Notes under the pieces: model-generated
Databases searched by the model: none
What the model was told of the DNA's origin: nothing
Seen by the model: the letters and a program-made list of their open reading frames with translations, nothing else
Program-made: the position numbers and the translations under genes
Shown: positions 8,816 through 19,855 of the stretch, one piece after another
Layout of the letters: each line of letters begins with the position of its first letter
Position numbering within the stretch: the first letter of the stretch is position 1
Source: Enterovirga rhinocerotis
GTDB lineage: Bacteria > Pseudomonadota > Alphaproteobacteria > Rhizobiales > Beijerinckiaceae
Assembly: GCF_004363955.1 (NCBI RefSeq)
Contig: NZ_SNZR01000018.1
Location: forward strand, 1 to 64,000
Direction of reading: 5' to 3'
Length of the DNA stretch: 64,000 nt

Positions 8816-9337
8816 TCAGCCCTTCTTCGAGAAGCGCGCCTCGAGCCGCCCGGCGACGGAGCGAGGCACGAAGGGCTTCACGTCCCCGCCCATCTGCGCC
8901 ACCTGACGCACGAGCGTGGCGGTGATGGGGCGGGTCGCGGGCGAAGCCGGGACGAAGATCGTTGCGATGTCGGGCGCCATGGTCTCGTTCATGGCCGCCA
9001 TCTGCATCTCGTAATCGAGATCGGTGCCGTCGCGCAGGCCCCGGATGATGCTGGAACAGCCGAGCCGCCGCGCCGCCTCGATGACGAGATCGCCGAAATG
9101 GACGACCTCCAGCACGACGCCCGCCTCCTCGGCGATCGGCCCGACGACCTCGCGGATCATGTCGGCGCGATCCTCGGCCGGGAAGACCGGCGTCTTGGAG
9201 GAATGGACCCCGATCGCGACGACGAGGCGGTCCGCCAGGGCGCAGGCGCGCCGGCAGACGTCGAGATGGCCGTTCGTCAGCGGATCGAAGGAGCCGCTAT
9301 AGAGGATGGAGCGCCGTGGCGGCGTCTTCGAGCTCAT
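8816..9337 (-). CDS. coaD: Phosphopantetheine adenylyltransferase
   Basis: A 173-residue nucleotidyltransferase that joins ATP and 4'-phosphopantetheine to make dephospho-CoA, the penultimate step of coenzyme A synthesis. The T-x-G-H family motif appears in [13 protein letters not shown] (Thr-Asn-Gly-His), and the later [19 protein letters not shown] block is the pantetheine/ATP site. The C-terminal loop usually written I-S-S-S-L-V-R reads I-T-A-T-L-V-R here, a mild variation. Its length is normal. The gene stands 42 bases upstream of the exported cyclophilin. Confidence 0.96.
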   Translation of the reverse strand: MSSKTPPRRSILYSGSFDPLTNGHLDVCRRACALADRLVVAIGVHSSKTPVFPAEDRADMIREVVGPIAEEAGVVLEVVHFGDLVIEAARRLGCSSIIRGLRDGTDLDYEMQMAAMNETMAPDIATIFVPASPATRPITATLVRQVAQMGGDVKPFVPRSVAGRLEARFSKKG

Positions 9338-9427
9338 CCGCGCGGCTTACGCGAGCGCATCCGCCGCCGCAACTCGCGACGGCGGATGACCAGGCTCCGA
9401 CGATGGGGCGGTGGCGCAGGCCGCCTG

Positions 9428-10222
9428 TCACCAGGCCGGGATGAAGGCCGGCAGCTTGGTCTCGATGAAGGCCCGGGTCTCGGGCGTCTTGAACTCCTTG
9501 ATGAAGGCGTGGAGCTTCGGATTGTCCTTCCGGTCCGGCCGGGTGACGAACCGGAACACGAACTTCTCGTCCGTCGTCAGATCGGCGACGAGGGCCGATT
9601 TCGGATCGCCGCCGCCCAGGACCAGGCTGGTGAAGTTCACCGAGGCGAGCCCGACATCGTCGAGCGAGCGATAGATCTGCCCGGATTCGAGCTCGACGAT
9701 CTTCAGCTTCCTCGGATTCTCGACGATGTCCTGGGCGGTGACGGCGATGCCCTTGCCGGGCGTCAGCTTCACGAGGCCCGCCTTCTCGAGGAGGATGAGG
9801 CCGCGGGCCCCGTTCACGGGGTCGTTGGGGATCGAGACGGTCTCGCCGCTCTTCACGTCCTCGACCTTCTTGTACTTCTTCGAGAACAGCCCGACCGGCC
9901 CGATGATGCCGCCGGGCGCGGCGGGCACGAGGTTCGAGCCGCGCGCCTTGTTCTGCTGCTCCAGGAACGTGACGTGCTGGAAGAAGTTCGCGTCGAGATC
10001 GCCCGCGGCGACGGCCGAGTTCGGCGTGACCCAATCGGAAAACTCGACGAGCGTGACCTCGATGCCCTTCGCCTTGGCACGGACGGCCACCTGCTCCAGC
10101 AGAAGCGCCACGGGGCCGGCGGTCACGCCGATCGTCAACGGCGCATCGGCCCGGGCGACCGACGCGCCGCCGATCATGATCACCCCCGCCAGAAGTCCGG
10201 CCAGGGCCTTGAACATCGTCAT
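9428..10222 (-). CDS. MetQ/NlpA-family substrate-binding protein (orphan)
   Basis: A 264-residue periplasmic binding protein of the NlpA family, whose characterised members bind methionine for the MetNI ABC transporter. The signal peptide ends at A-R-A-D, and the mature protein starts APLTIGVTAGPVA. Family hallmarks are D-L-D-A-N-F-F-Q-H for the usual ANYFQH segment, S-I-P-N-D-P-V-N-G-A-R-G-L-I-L-L, and LDDVGLASVNFT. There is no lipobox cysteine, so it is probably soluble. No MetN ATPase or MetI permease is nearby, so it must serve a distant transporter or act independently. It separates coaD from gyrA together with the next two genes. Confidence 0.85.
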   Translation of the reverse strand: MTMFKALAGLLAGVIMIGGASVARADAPLTIGVTAGPVALLLEQVAVRAKAKGIEVTLVEFSDWVTPNSAVAAGDLDANFFQHVTFLEQQNKARGSNLVPAAPGGIIGPVGLFSKKYKKVEDVKSGETVSIPNDPVNGARGLILLEKAGLVKLTPGKGIAVTAQDIVENPRKLKIVELESGQIYRSLDDVGLASVNFTSLVLGGGDPKSALVADLTTDEKFVFRFVTRPDRKDNPKLHAFIKEFKTPETRAFIETKLPAFIPAW

Positions 10223-10593
10223 CGTCCGCTCTCCACGCTTTTCGAAATGCCGCCCACGGCCAACGCCGCCGACGCCCCACCGAAGAGAGTACGAACTTCT
10301 TGTATTTGCAAATAGTTTTTAAGATCATATCCAAGCACTTGCGTAGAACGAATATGCCTTATTTCTTATAATTTCGATCTATATTTTTTGAACTCAAAAA
10401 TTATGAAAACATATCATCTCCGAAACAGCCACTTCGCAGGGCTAATTCTGCGGCCGACAGAGACCGAAGGGGACATCATGCTTCGGCCCCTGATCGGCGA
10501 GGGCCGATTATGGGTACAGATCGCAGCCGGTCTCCGGGAATGGCCCGCAACTTGCGGACGGAGGGTGCCACCGCAACCGATCACGAGGTCCTG
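10223..10593. promoter_or_regulatory. AT-rich divergent promoter region with a 12-bp palindrome
   Basis: This 370-bp gap lies between the divergently transcribed MetQ-like gene and the peptide-type binding protein. From about 10295 to 10430 the sequence is strikingly AT-rich against its surroundings. The perfect palindrome TATTTGCAAATA at 10303-10314 lies about 80 bases upstream of the leftward start and is a plausible operator. I see no gene, and the identity of any regulator is unknown. Confidence 0.5.
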
Positions 10594-12207
10594 ATGCCCC
10601 GTTCGTTCGTCTTTGCCAGCATCGCCGCCATCGCGGCGGCGGCCGTTCCGCTCGCCACCGCTGCACCTGCACATGCTCAAACCCTGCGCATCGCCATGAC
10701 CGCGACGGACATCCCGACCACGACGGGGATGCCCAATAACGGCTTCGAAGGGATGCGCTTCCTGGGCTATCCGATCTTCGAGGGCCTGATCCTCTGGGAC
10801 CTGACGAAAACCGACGCGCTCGCGGGGCTCAAGGCGGGGCTCGCCGAGAGCTGGACTCAGTCACCGGACGACAAGAAGACCTGGATCTTCAAGCTCCGGC
10901 CGAACGTCGCCTTCCACGACGGCACGCCCTTCAACGCCGATGCCGTGATCTGGAACCTCGACCGCTACTTCAAGACCGACAGCCCGCAATTCGAGGCGCC
11001 GGGCTCCGGCATCACGCGGGCCCGCGTCCCCATCATGGCGGGCTACAAGAAGATCGACGACATGACCGTCTCGATGACGACGACGGTGCCAGCCTCGTAC
11101 TTCCCCTACATGGTGGTCTACGTGCTCTTCACCTCGCCCGCCTCGTTCGAGAAGGCGGGCAACGACTGGGGCAAGGTCGCGACGCTGCCCGCCGCCGGAA
11201 CCGGACCGTTCAAGATCACCAAGGTGACACCGCGCGAGGTCGTCGAACTCGCGCGCAACGATGCCTATTGGGACGCCTCTCGGAAGCCCAAGGTCGCGGG
11301 CGTGCGGCTGCTGCCGATCCCCGACGCGAACTCCCGGATCGCCGCGCTGCGGTCCGGCCAGGTGGACTGGATCGAAGTGCCGCCGCCGGACGGCATCCCC
11401 TCGCTGAAATCGGCCGGCTTCACGATCACGACGGGCTCGTACCCGCATGTCTGGCCGTGGATCTACAATATCGGCGCGACCAACAGCCCGCTGAAGGACG
11501 TCAAGGTCCGGCAGGCGCTCAATTACTGCGTCGACCGCGCCGGCCTCGTCGAGATGCTGAACGGCGTGGCCGAGCCTTCCGTCGGCTGGCTGAAGGCGTC
11601 CGATCCGCATTTCGGCGCGCCGAAGAACCGCTACACGTTCGACCCCGCGAAGGGGAAGGCGCTTCTCGCGGAGGCCGGCTACACGGCCGCGAAGCCTCTC
11701 TCCTTCAAGGTGATGGTCTCGACCTCGGGCTCGGGCCAGATGCTGCCCCTGCCCATGAACGAGTTCGTCCAGTCCAACCTGAAGGAAGCCTGCGGCGTGA
11801 ATGTCGAGGTGAACGCGGTCGAATGGCAGGTCCTGCTGACGGCCGCCCGGGCGACGCCGGACGCCCCGACCCTCGCGGGGGCGAGCGCGCTCAACGTCAG
11901 TTCGCCGTCCTCCGATATCGGCGTGATGGCGCGGTACTTCGCGAAATCGAGCTTCTCGCCGAACGGCTTCAACTTCCCGCAATGGGCCGACGATCAGTTC
12001 GAGGCGTCGCTCAAGACCCTCGCCGAGGCGACCGACCCGAAGGAGATCACGGCAGCGACGAAGGCGGTGCACGAAAGGCTGGTCGACAATCCGCCCTGGC
12101 TCTACATCGTCCATGACCTCAACCCGCGCGCGATGTCGGGGAAAGTGAAGGGATTCGTCTCGCCCCAATCCTGGTTCGTGGATCTCACCACCGTCAGCCT
12201 GCAGTGA
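10594..12207 (+). CDS. ABC transporter substrate-binding protein, peptide/nickel (family 5) type
   Basis: A 537-residue family 5 (DppA/OppA-like) periplasmic binding protein. The signal peptide is about residues 1-28, ending A-P-A-H-A-Q. The family signature region is AESWTQSPDDKKTWIFKLRP with FHDGTPFNADAVIWNLDR. Later blocks include AAGTGPFKI and VRQALNYCVDRAGLVEM. ATG 10594 was chosen for its GAGG box and direct entry to the signal peptide. The stop overlaps the amidase start (GTGA), suggesting that the binding protein delivers the amidase's substrate or its precursor. No permease or ATPase is encoded nearby. Confidence 0.9.
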   Translation: MPRSFVFASIAAIAAAAVPLATAAPAHAQTLRIAMTATDIPTTTGMPNNGFEGMRFLGYPIFEGLILWDLTKTDALAGLKAGLAESWTQSPDDKKTWIFKLRPNVAFHDGTPFNADAVIWNLDRYFKTDSPQFEAPGSGITRARVPIMAGYKKIDDMTVSMTTTVPASYFPYMVVYVLFTSPASFEKAGNDWGKVATLPAAGTGPFKITKVTPREVVELARNDAYWDASRKPKVAGVRLLPIPDANSRIAALRSGQVDWIEVPPPDGIPSLKSAGFTITTGSYPHVWPWIYNIGATNSPLKDVKVRQALNYCVDRAGLVEMLNGVAEPSVGWLKASDPHFGAPKNRYTFDPAKGKALLAEAGYTAAKPLSFKVMVSTSGSGQMLPLPMNEFVQSNLKEACGVNVEVNAVEWQVLLTAARATPDAPTLAGASALNVSSPSSDIGVMARYFAKSSFSPNGFNFPQWADDQFEASLKTLAEATDPKEITAATKAVHERLVDNPPWLYIVHDLNPRAMSGKVKGFVSPQSWFVDLTTVSLQ

Positions 12208-13634
12208 AAGCCCGCATCATGAACGACATTGGCCCCATCACCACGGACCCCGCTCTCCTGCCGGCCCATACGTTGGCTCGCGAGATCGCCGCGCGGCGGA
12301 TCTCGCCCGTCGACGTCGTCGATGCGCATCTCAAGCGCATCGAGGCGTACGATTCGAAGCTGCACGCCTTCACCGAGGTCTATGCCGCCGATGCGCGACT
12401 GGCGGCGGAAGGCGCCGACAAGGCGATCCGCTCCGGCCACGCCGTCGGGCCGCTTCACGGCGTCCCGGTCGCGCTGAAGGACCTGATCGATCTCGAGGGA
12501 CGCATCACGATGGGCGGCTCGGCCGCCAACAGGACCCGGCGCTCGACCGTCACCGCGACGATCGTCCGGCGCATGATCGCGCAGGGGATGATCATGCTCG
12601 GCAAGACCCACACGGTCGAGTTCGCCTTCGGCGGCTGGGGCACGAACCAGCATCTGGGGGCGCCCTGGAACCCGTGGGACCTCGCGGTGCAGCGCACCCC
12701 CGGCGGCTCGTCCAACGGATCGGGTGTCGCGGTGGCCGCGCATCTGTCTCCCTGGGCCATCGGCACCGATACCGGCGGCTCGGTCCGCCTGCCCTCCTCC
12801 TTCTGCGGCCTGACGGGCCTCAAGGTGACGGTCGGACGCGTCAGCACCTACGGCATCATCCCGCTGAGCTCGACGCTCGACACGCCCGGCCCGATGGCCC
12901 GCTCGGTCGAGGATGCGGCGCTGCTGTACAACGTGCTGTCAGGACCGGACCCGCTCGATCCGACCACGCGCGGCATTGCGCCGGTCGACCCGCTTCCGAC
13001 GATGCGCCGCGGCGTGCGGGGTCTCAGGCTGGCGCGGATGCCAGCCGCCGAGCGGGAGGGCTGCTCCGCGGAGATGCTGGCGGCCTACGACCGCTCGCTG
13101 GAGACGCTGGCCGAGCTCGGCGCGGAGATCGTCGACGTCAAGCTGCCCTTTGCCTTCTACGATCTGGTGGAGATTTCGGGCGTCCTCCAGTCGGAGGCCT
13201 ATTTCTTCAACAGGGCGCTGGCGGAGGATCCGGCCAGCCAGCTCGGCGACGCCGTCCGGGCGCGTTTGCTGGGAGGAGCGAAGCTCACGGCCCACGACTA
13301 TCTCGAGACGAACAAGCTTCGCGCACGGCTGAAGCGCGAGTTCGACCAGGCCATGGAGGGGATCGACGCGATCCTCACTCCGACCACCGAGACGGCCGCC
13401 ATTCCGATCGCCGAGGTGGATGAAGGCAAGATGCCGTCGCGCTTCACGCGCTTCGGCAACCTGCTCGACCTGTGCGCCCTCTCTCTGCCGAACGGGCACG
13501 GCGAGGGCGGCCTGCCGCTCTCCCTCCAGATCGCCTGCCGCGGCTACGACGAGGCGACGGCTCTGCGCATCGGCTGGGCCTTCCAGGACGCGACCGACTG
13601 GCACAAGGCCCGCCCCTCCGGGCTCGGCCTCTGA
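12204..13634 (+). CDS. Amidase-signature family hydrolase
   Basis: A 476-residue amidase-signature enzyme hydrolysing C-N amide bonds. The Ser-Ser-Lys triad is visible: Lys92 in VALKDL, cis-Ser in P-G-G-S-S-N-G-S (about 169-170) and nucleophile Ser193 in T-D-T-G-G-S-V-R. The GatA-like length and GKTHTVEFAFGG block fit the family, but no gatB or gatC adjoins it, so a catabolic amidase is likelier than GatA. A GTG start at 12204 overlaps the upstream stop; an ATG at 12219 is an alternative that loses five residues. Substrate is unknown; coupling to a peptide-type binding protein hints at an imported amide or peptide. Confidence 0.9.
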   Translation: MKARIMNDIGPITTDPALLPAHTLAREIAARRISPVDVVDAHLKRIEAYDSKLHAFTEVYAADARLAAEGADKAIRSGHAVGPLHGVPVALKDLIDLEGRITMGGSAANRTRRSTVTATIVRRMIAQGMIMLGKTHTVEFAFGGWGTNQHLGAPWNPWDLAVQRTPGGSSNGSGVAVAAHLSPWAIGTDTGGSVRLPSSFCGLTGLKVTVGRVSTYGIIPLSSTLDTPGPMARSVEDAALLYNVLSGPDPLDPTTRGIAPVDPLPTMRRGVRGLRLARMPAAEREGCSAEMLAAYDRSLETLAELGAEIVDVKLPFAFYDLVEISGVLQSEAYFFNRALAEDPASQLGDAVRARLLGGAKLTAHDYLETNKLRARLKREFDQAMEGIDAILTPTTETAAIPIAEVDEGKMPSRFTRFGNLLDLCALSLPNGHGEGGLPLSLQIACRGYDEATALRIGWAFQDATDWHKARPSGLGL

Positions 13635-13708
13635 GCGACCGCACAGCGCATCCTCGCCTCTGCCTCACGGGCGAGGCGGGGATGCTTCGGATCGTTTCCG
13701 CATGTTTG

Positions 13709-13731
13709 GAGGAGCGCCATCGGCGCTCCTC
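13709..13731. terminator. Inverted repeat between convergent amidase and gyrA genes
   Basis: GAGGAGCGCC and GGCGCTCCTC form a 10-bp perfect stem around a 3-base loop, between the convergent ends of the amidase and gyrA genes. No run of T follows on either strand, so it may be a repeat element or a weak bidirectional terminator. Confidence 0.4.
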
Positions 13732-13792
13732 GGCATGACGCCCTTGGCGGGCGCCACCAGCGCGATGCCGAGACGCCGCCAGCGGGAGGAGC

Positions 13793-16558
<2,766 letters not shown>

Positions 16559-16884
16559 GGAAAATCACCAGAGAAAGCGTTGCCGGGCTTCTAGCCGATT
16601 CCGGCCTGCAACCCAAACGCGGGGATGGGGATGATTCGCGCCGGGCGGGAGACCGAAAGGCCTGCGGCCCGAACGCGTTGGATCGCGACGGCGGCGAGCG
16701 CGGCCGGGAGCGGGCTTGCCAGGGACGCCGCCCGGGTGTGTTGTCCCCACCAGACTTGAAACACACCAACTCCAATCCTCGATCCGAACGTCCCGCGGCC
16801 TCCGCTCCGATCCTCCTTCCGAGGCGGATGGAAACCGGCGCGGATGCCGGAGCGCGGGGATTGTCAGGGCCGACCGCCGCTCCG

Positions 16885-17835
16885 ATGACCACCATCCTGT
16901 ACCAGCATTCCTCCTCGCTGCAGCACGAGATGCCTCCGGGCCATCCGGAGCGGCCAGACCGCATCCGGGCGATCCATCACGCTCTGTCGACGGAGGATTT
17001 CGCCGATCTCGACCGACAGGCAGCCCCCGAGGCGTCGCTCGAGGCACTCACCCTCGCCCATCCGGCGGAATGGGTCGATGCGATCGTGGCGTCCGCTCCG
17101 GCGGCCGGGATGATGCAGGTCGATGCGGACACGATCATGTCGCCGGGCACGCTGGAAGCCGCGCGGCGCGGCGTCGGTGGCGCCATGGCGGCGGTCGACG
17201 CCGTCTTCGCGAAGGAGGCCGACAACGCCTTCGTCGCGACGCGGCCGCCCGGCCATCACGCCGAGAAGACCCAGGCCATGGGCTTCTGCTTCTTCAACAC
17301 CGCCGCCATCGCCGCACGGCACGCCCAGCGCCGTCACGGGGCCGAGCGCGTCGCGATCATGGATTTCGACGTCCATCACGGCAACGGCACCCAGGACATC
17401 TTCTGGGACGATGCCAGCGTGCTCTATGCCTCCACCCACGAGATGCCGCTCTATCCGGGCACCGGCCATCTCTCGGAACGCGGCGTGCACGACACGATCG
17501 TCAATGCGCCCCTGCCGGCGGATTCGGACGGCGCGGCCTTCCGGGCCGCCATGGAGGCGCGCATCCTGCCCCGGATCGACGCGTTCAAGCCCGACCTGAT
17601 CGTGATCTCGGCCGGTTTCGACGCCCATGACCGCGACCCGCTGTCGAGTCTCCGCCTACTGGAGCCGGATTTCGCCTGGGCGACGGCTCGGCTGATGGAC
17701 CTCGCCGACCGCCATGCCGCCGGCCGGCTGATCTCCGTGCTCGAGGGCGGCTACGACCTGCGCGGCCTCTCGAGCTCCGTCGCGGCCCATGTCGCGACGC
17801 TGATGGGGCGGAACGCGCTCGCCGCAACGGCCTGA
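16885..17835 (+). CDS. Histone deacetylase / acetylpolyamine amidohydrolase family protein
   Basis: A 316-residue zinc-dependent deacetylase-family hydrolase. Catalytic motifs are present: R-P-P-G-H-H-A-E (charge-relay His pair), D-F-D-V-H-H-G-N-G-T-Q (Zn Asp and His), I-S-A-G-F-D-A-H (second Zn Asp) and LEGGYDL. The N-terminal HSSSLQHEMPPGHPERPDR is the typical opening of the bacterial class II-like branch. ATG 16885 fits that opening; longer in-frame versions add unrelated sequence. Bacterial members act on acetylated polyamines, short-chain acyl amides or acyl-lysine. The substrate cannot be told from context. It is divergent from gyrA. Confidence 0.9.
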   Translation: MTTILYQHSSSLQHEMPPGHPERPDRIRAIHHALSTEDFADLDRQAAPEASLEALTLAHPAEWVDAIVASAPAAGMMQVDADTIMSPGTLEAARRGVGGAMAAVDAVFAKEADNAFVATRPPGHHAEKTQAMGFCFFNTAAIAARHAQRRHGAERVAIMDFDVHHGNGTQDIFWDDASVLYASTHEMPLYPGTGHLSERGVHDTIVNAPLPADSDGAAFRAAMEARILPRIDAFKPDLIVISAGFDAHDRDPLSSLRLLEPDFAWATARLMDLADRHAAGRLISVLEGGYDLRGLSSSVAAHVATLMGRNALAATA

Positions 17836-17924
17836 GCGCCGCTGCAGCCGCCATCGGCATCCCTCGAGTTGTCGCGGGTGCTTGCCGTCACCGGAAAGCC
17901 GGTTCCACGGCTCCGCAACACGCT

Positions 17925-18404
17925 CTACGCGATCGCGACGATCTCGACCTCGCCGCCGGCGACCGTCGCCACATCTCCGACCTTTCGGCCGAACAGGGCG
18001 CGGGCCAGGGGAGAGACGTACGAGACCGATCCGCGCTTCGCATCGGCCTCGTCCTCGCCGACGATGCGGAAGGTCTGCCGGCGTCCGTCGTCGCGGTCGA
18101 AGGTCACGCGGCTGCCGAAGCCGACCACCTCGCTCGTCGCGGGCGGGCCGACTAGCGTCGCACTGGCACGGCGCGCCGTGTAGTAGCGCAGATCGCGGGC
18201 CGCGAGCGCCATGGCGGTCTTGTCGACCTGCACGTCGCCTGCGGTGCGGGCCGCCGCATAGGCCGCGCGGGCCGCCGCCAAGGCGGCCTCGAGTTCGGCC
18301 AGCCCCTCGGGCGTAACGAGGTTCTGGTGCGGGGAGATCGGCCGGTCCGGCACATGCGCCGCGGCTGCCTCGAGATCCTCCTCGCGCGTGAACGCGACGC
18401 TCAT
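17925..18404 (-). CDS. GreA/GreB-family RNA polymerase-binding factor
   Basis: A 159-residue protein. The C-terminal half (GFGSRVTFDRDDGRRQTFRI, then EDEAD, SPLARALFGRKVGD and EVEIVAI) is the FKBP-like Gre domain that docks on the RNA polymerase secondary channel. The N-terminal half is an Ala-rich coiled-coil hairpin. The GreA tip normally reads G-D-L-x-E-N with the two catalytic acids; here it reads G-D-V-Q-V-D-K, so the exact D-x-x-E arrangement is not kept. It may therefore be a Gre-like anti-pause or regulatory factor rather than a full transcript-cleavage factor. It is probably a second Gre homologue, with the canonical greA elsewhere. Confidence 0.8.
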   Translation of the reverse strand: MSVAFTREEDLEAAAAHVPDRPISPHQNLVTPEGLAELEAALAAARAAYAAARTAGDVQVDKTAMALAARDLRYYTARRASATLVGPPATSEVVGFGSRVTFDRDDGRRQTFRIVGEDEADAKRGSVSYVSPLARALFGRKVGDVATVAGGEVEIVAIA

Positions 18405-18508
18405 CCGCTCCTCCCCGGCGCCAAACGATCCGCGCCGCCATTCCCGCCTGCCCGCATCGGACGGCGGATGTTATCCGCTCGCTAACGCCCGATGGGCGAT
18501 GGTGAATC

Positions 18509-18835
18509 ATGCCCGCTCCGCGCAAATCCCGCCAGTCCAGGCCATCGTCACCCCGCGGACCGGCGCCACGCGCCCCCGGCCTCGCGTCGCGGCTCCCGTC
18601 CTTGTCCCGGCCCGGCCTGGCCCTTTTCGCCGGACGCAGCCTCGTCGCGCTCGCCTGCATCGGCTGCCTGACCGCGGTGGCGACCTGGCATGCCGGAGGT
18701 CTCGTCCGGAGCGGCGAGATCGACCGCATGCTGCGGATGGGAGCCCACGCCCCGCCGCCGCCGGTCGACACCAAGCCGCGAGGCAAGCTCGACAAGGGCC
18801 GGCTGAACGCCCTCGCCGCGACCGCCGGCCGCTGA
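18509..18835 (+). CDS. Small basic single-pass membrane protein of unknown function
   Basis: A 108-residue protein with a strongly basic, Pro/Ser/Arg-rich N-terminus, one hydrophobic helix (about residues 42-62, SLVALACIGCLTAVATWHAG) and a short Pro- and Lys-containing tail. The positive-inside rule places the N-terminus in the cytoplasm and the tail in the periplasm. No Shine-Dalgarno is obvious. I recognise no family. The frame ends 20 bases before the peptide-deformylase-like gene, so the two may be co-transcribed. Confidence 0.5.
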   Translation: MPAPRKSRQSRPSSPRGPAPRAPGLASRLPSLSRPGLALFAGRSLVALACIGCLTAVATWHAGGLVRSGEIDRMLRMGAHAPPPPVDTKPRGKLDKGRLNALAATAGR

Positions 18836-18855
18836 GGCCGCTGCCCGCGCAGACC

Positions 18856-19353
18856 ATGGCCGTCCGCCCGCTCCTCCTGTTCCCGGATGCCCGCCTGCGC
18901 CAGCCGGCAGCGCCTGTCGTCTCGTTCGACCCGGACCTCGCGGCGCTCGCGGCCGATCTCCGCGACACGCTGGCATCGGTCTCCGCCATCGGCCTCACCG
19001 CACCCCATATCGGCGAGCCGTGGCGCGTCGCCGTCATCCGGATGGAACCGGGCGATCCCGTGCGGACCTACGTCAATCCGTCCGTCTCGTGGTCGTCCGA
19101 CGAGACGCAGACACATGACGAGGGCAGCGTGAGCATGCCGGGCATGAGGGAGCGGATCGAACGCCCCGCCCGCCTGCATCTGCGCTATCGGGACCTGGCC
19201 GGAACGCCCTGCGAAGAGGAGGCGTCGGGCTTCGCGGCGGCCGTCATCCAGCACGAGATCGACCAGCTCGACGGCATCTTCTGGATCGATCGCCTGTCGA
19301 GGCTCAAGCGCGACCGGCTCGTGAAGCGCTTCGGCAAGCAGCAGCGGGTCTGA
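18856..19353 (+). CDS. Degenerate peptide deformylase-like protein
   Basis: A 165-residue protein with the full peptide-deformylase fold order but altered active-site motifs. Motif 1 (G-x-G-L-A-A-x-Q) reads A-I-G-L-T-A-P-H; motif 2 (E-G-C-L-S) reads E90-G-S91-V-S; motif 3 (H-E-x-D-H) reads H133-E134-I-D-Q137. The metal-binding Cys and one of the two metal-binding His residues are thus Ser and Gln. The codons AGC and CAG are unambiguous. Glu134 remains. Loss of two of three ligands predicts no ordinary Fe/Zn deformylase activity, and the true def is expected elsewhere. The start ATG 18856 opens exactly at the family's usual N-terminus. Confidence 0.85.
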   Translation: MAVRPLLLFPDARLRQPAAPVVSFDPDLAALAADLRDTLASVSAIGLTAPHIGEPWRVAVIRMEPGDPVRTYVNPSVSWSSDETQTHDEGSVSMPGMRERIERPARLHLRYRDLAGTPCEEEASGFAAAVIQHEIDQLDGIFWIDRLSRLKRDRLVKRFGKQQRV

Positions 19354-19361
19354 CCGCAGCC

Positions 19362-19760
19362 CTATCGTCGCTCCGCCATCCGGGACAGGCAACTCGCGAT
19401 CAGGGGCTCGCAGATGCCGTTGTCGTTCCGGATGACCAGCGTCGTCGCGCCCGTATAATTCAGTTCGGCCACTCGCCCGTCCTCCATCCGGAAGATGGCC
19501 GTGCAGTTCTTCTTGTTCGACATGTTGATCGATCCGACGGGAAGCGACACGCTGATGCCGGGGCTGCCCGCATCGAGATCGTAGGTATAGATTCTCGTCC
19601 TCGGGCTCACGACCTCCATCTTGGCCGGGAGGCCGGCGCACATCTTGAGGTCCGTATCCTTCAGACCGATCAATCGGGTCCTGGCCTGCTCGGGTGCGGT
19701 CGAGCAGGAAGCGAGTGCGCCGGACAATGCGCCCGTGACGGCGATGACCCATCGTGTCAT
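19362..19760 (-). CDS. Small outer-membrane-type lipoprotein, BamE-like
   Basis: A 132-residue protein with a lipoprotein signal peptide whose lipobox is L-A-S-C19, so Cys19 would be acylated. After a short linker come G-L-K-D-T-D-L-K-M-C-A-G-L-P-A and a V-x-x-x-T-R-I-Y-T-Y-D strand. This resembles the helix-turn then strand pattern of small BamE/SmpA-fold lipoproteins. Four further cysteines could form two disulfides. Function is unknown; the fold assignment is tentative. It is convergent with the deformylase-like gene, 8 bases apart. Confidence 0.65.
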   Translation of the reverse strand: MTRWVIAVTGALSGALASCSTAPEQARTRLIGLKDTDLKMCAGLPAKMEVVSPRTRIYTYDLDAGSPGISVSLPVGSINMSNKKNCTAIFRMEDGRVAELNYTGATTLVIRNDNGICEPLIASCLSRMAERR

Positions 19761-19855
19761 GCGGATAGGGAATTCTCCAAGGATCGGAGGCAGCAGACTA
19801 CGTCACGGTGCCCCGGAGGCCTAATGCCCCGCGCTGGACATGCGCGGTTCCGCCC

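Noticed and set aside
9428-10222. SAM riboswitch in front of the MetQ-like gene
   Set aside because: The leader was read on the minus strand for SAM-type motifs; only a 12-bp palindrome was found, and no conserved SAM riboswitch blocks.
10388-10594. A short TTG-started frame in the AT-rich promoter
   Set aside because: No ribosome site or motif, and it covers the likely leader of the binding-protein gene. Treated as leader sequence.
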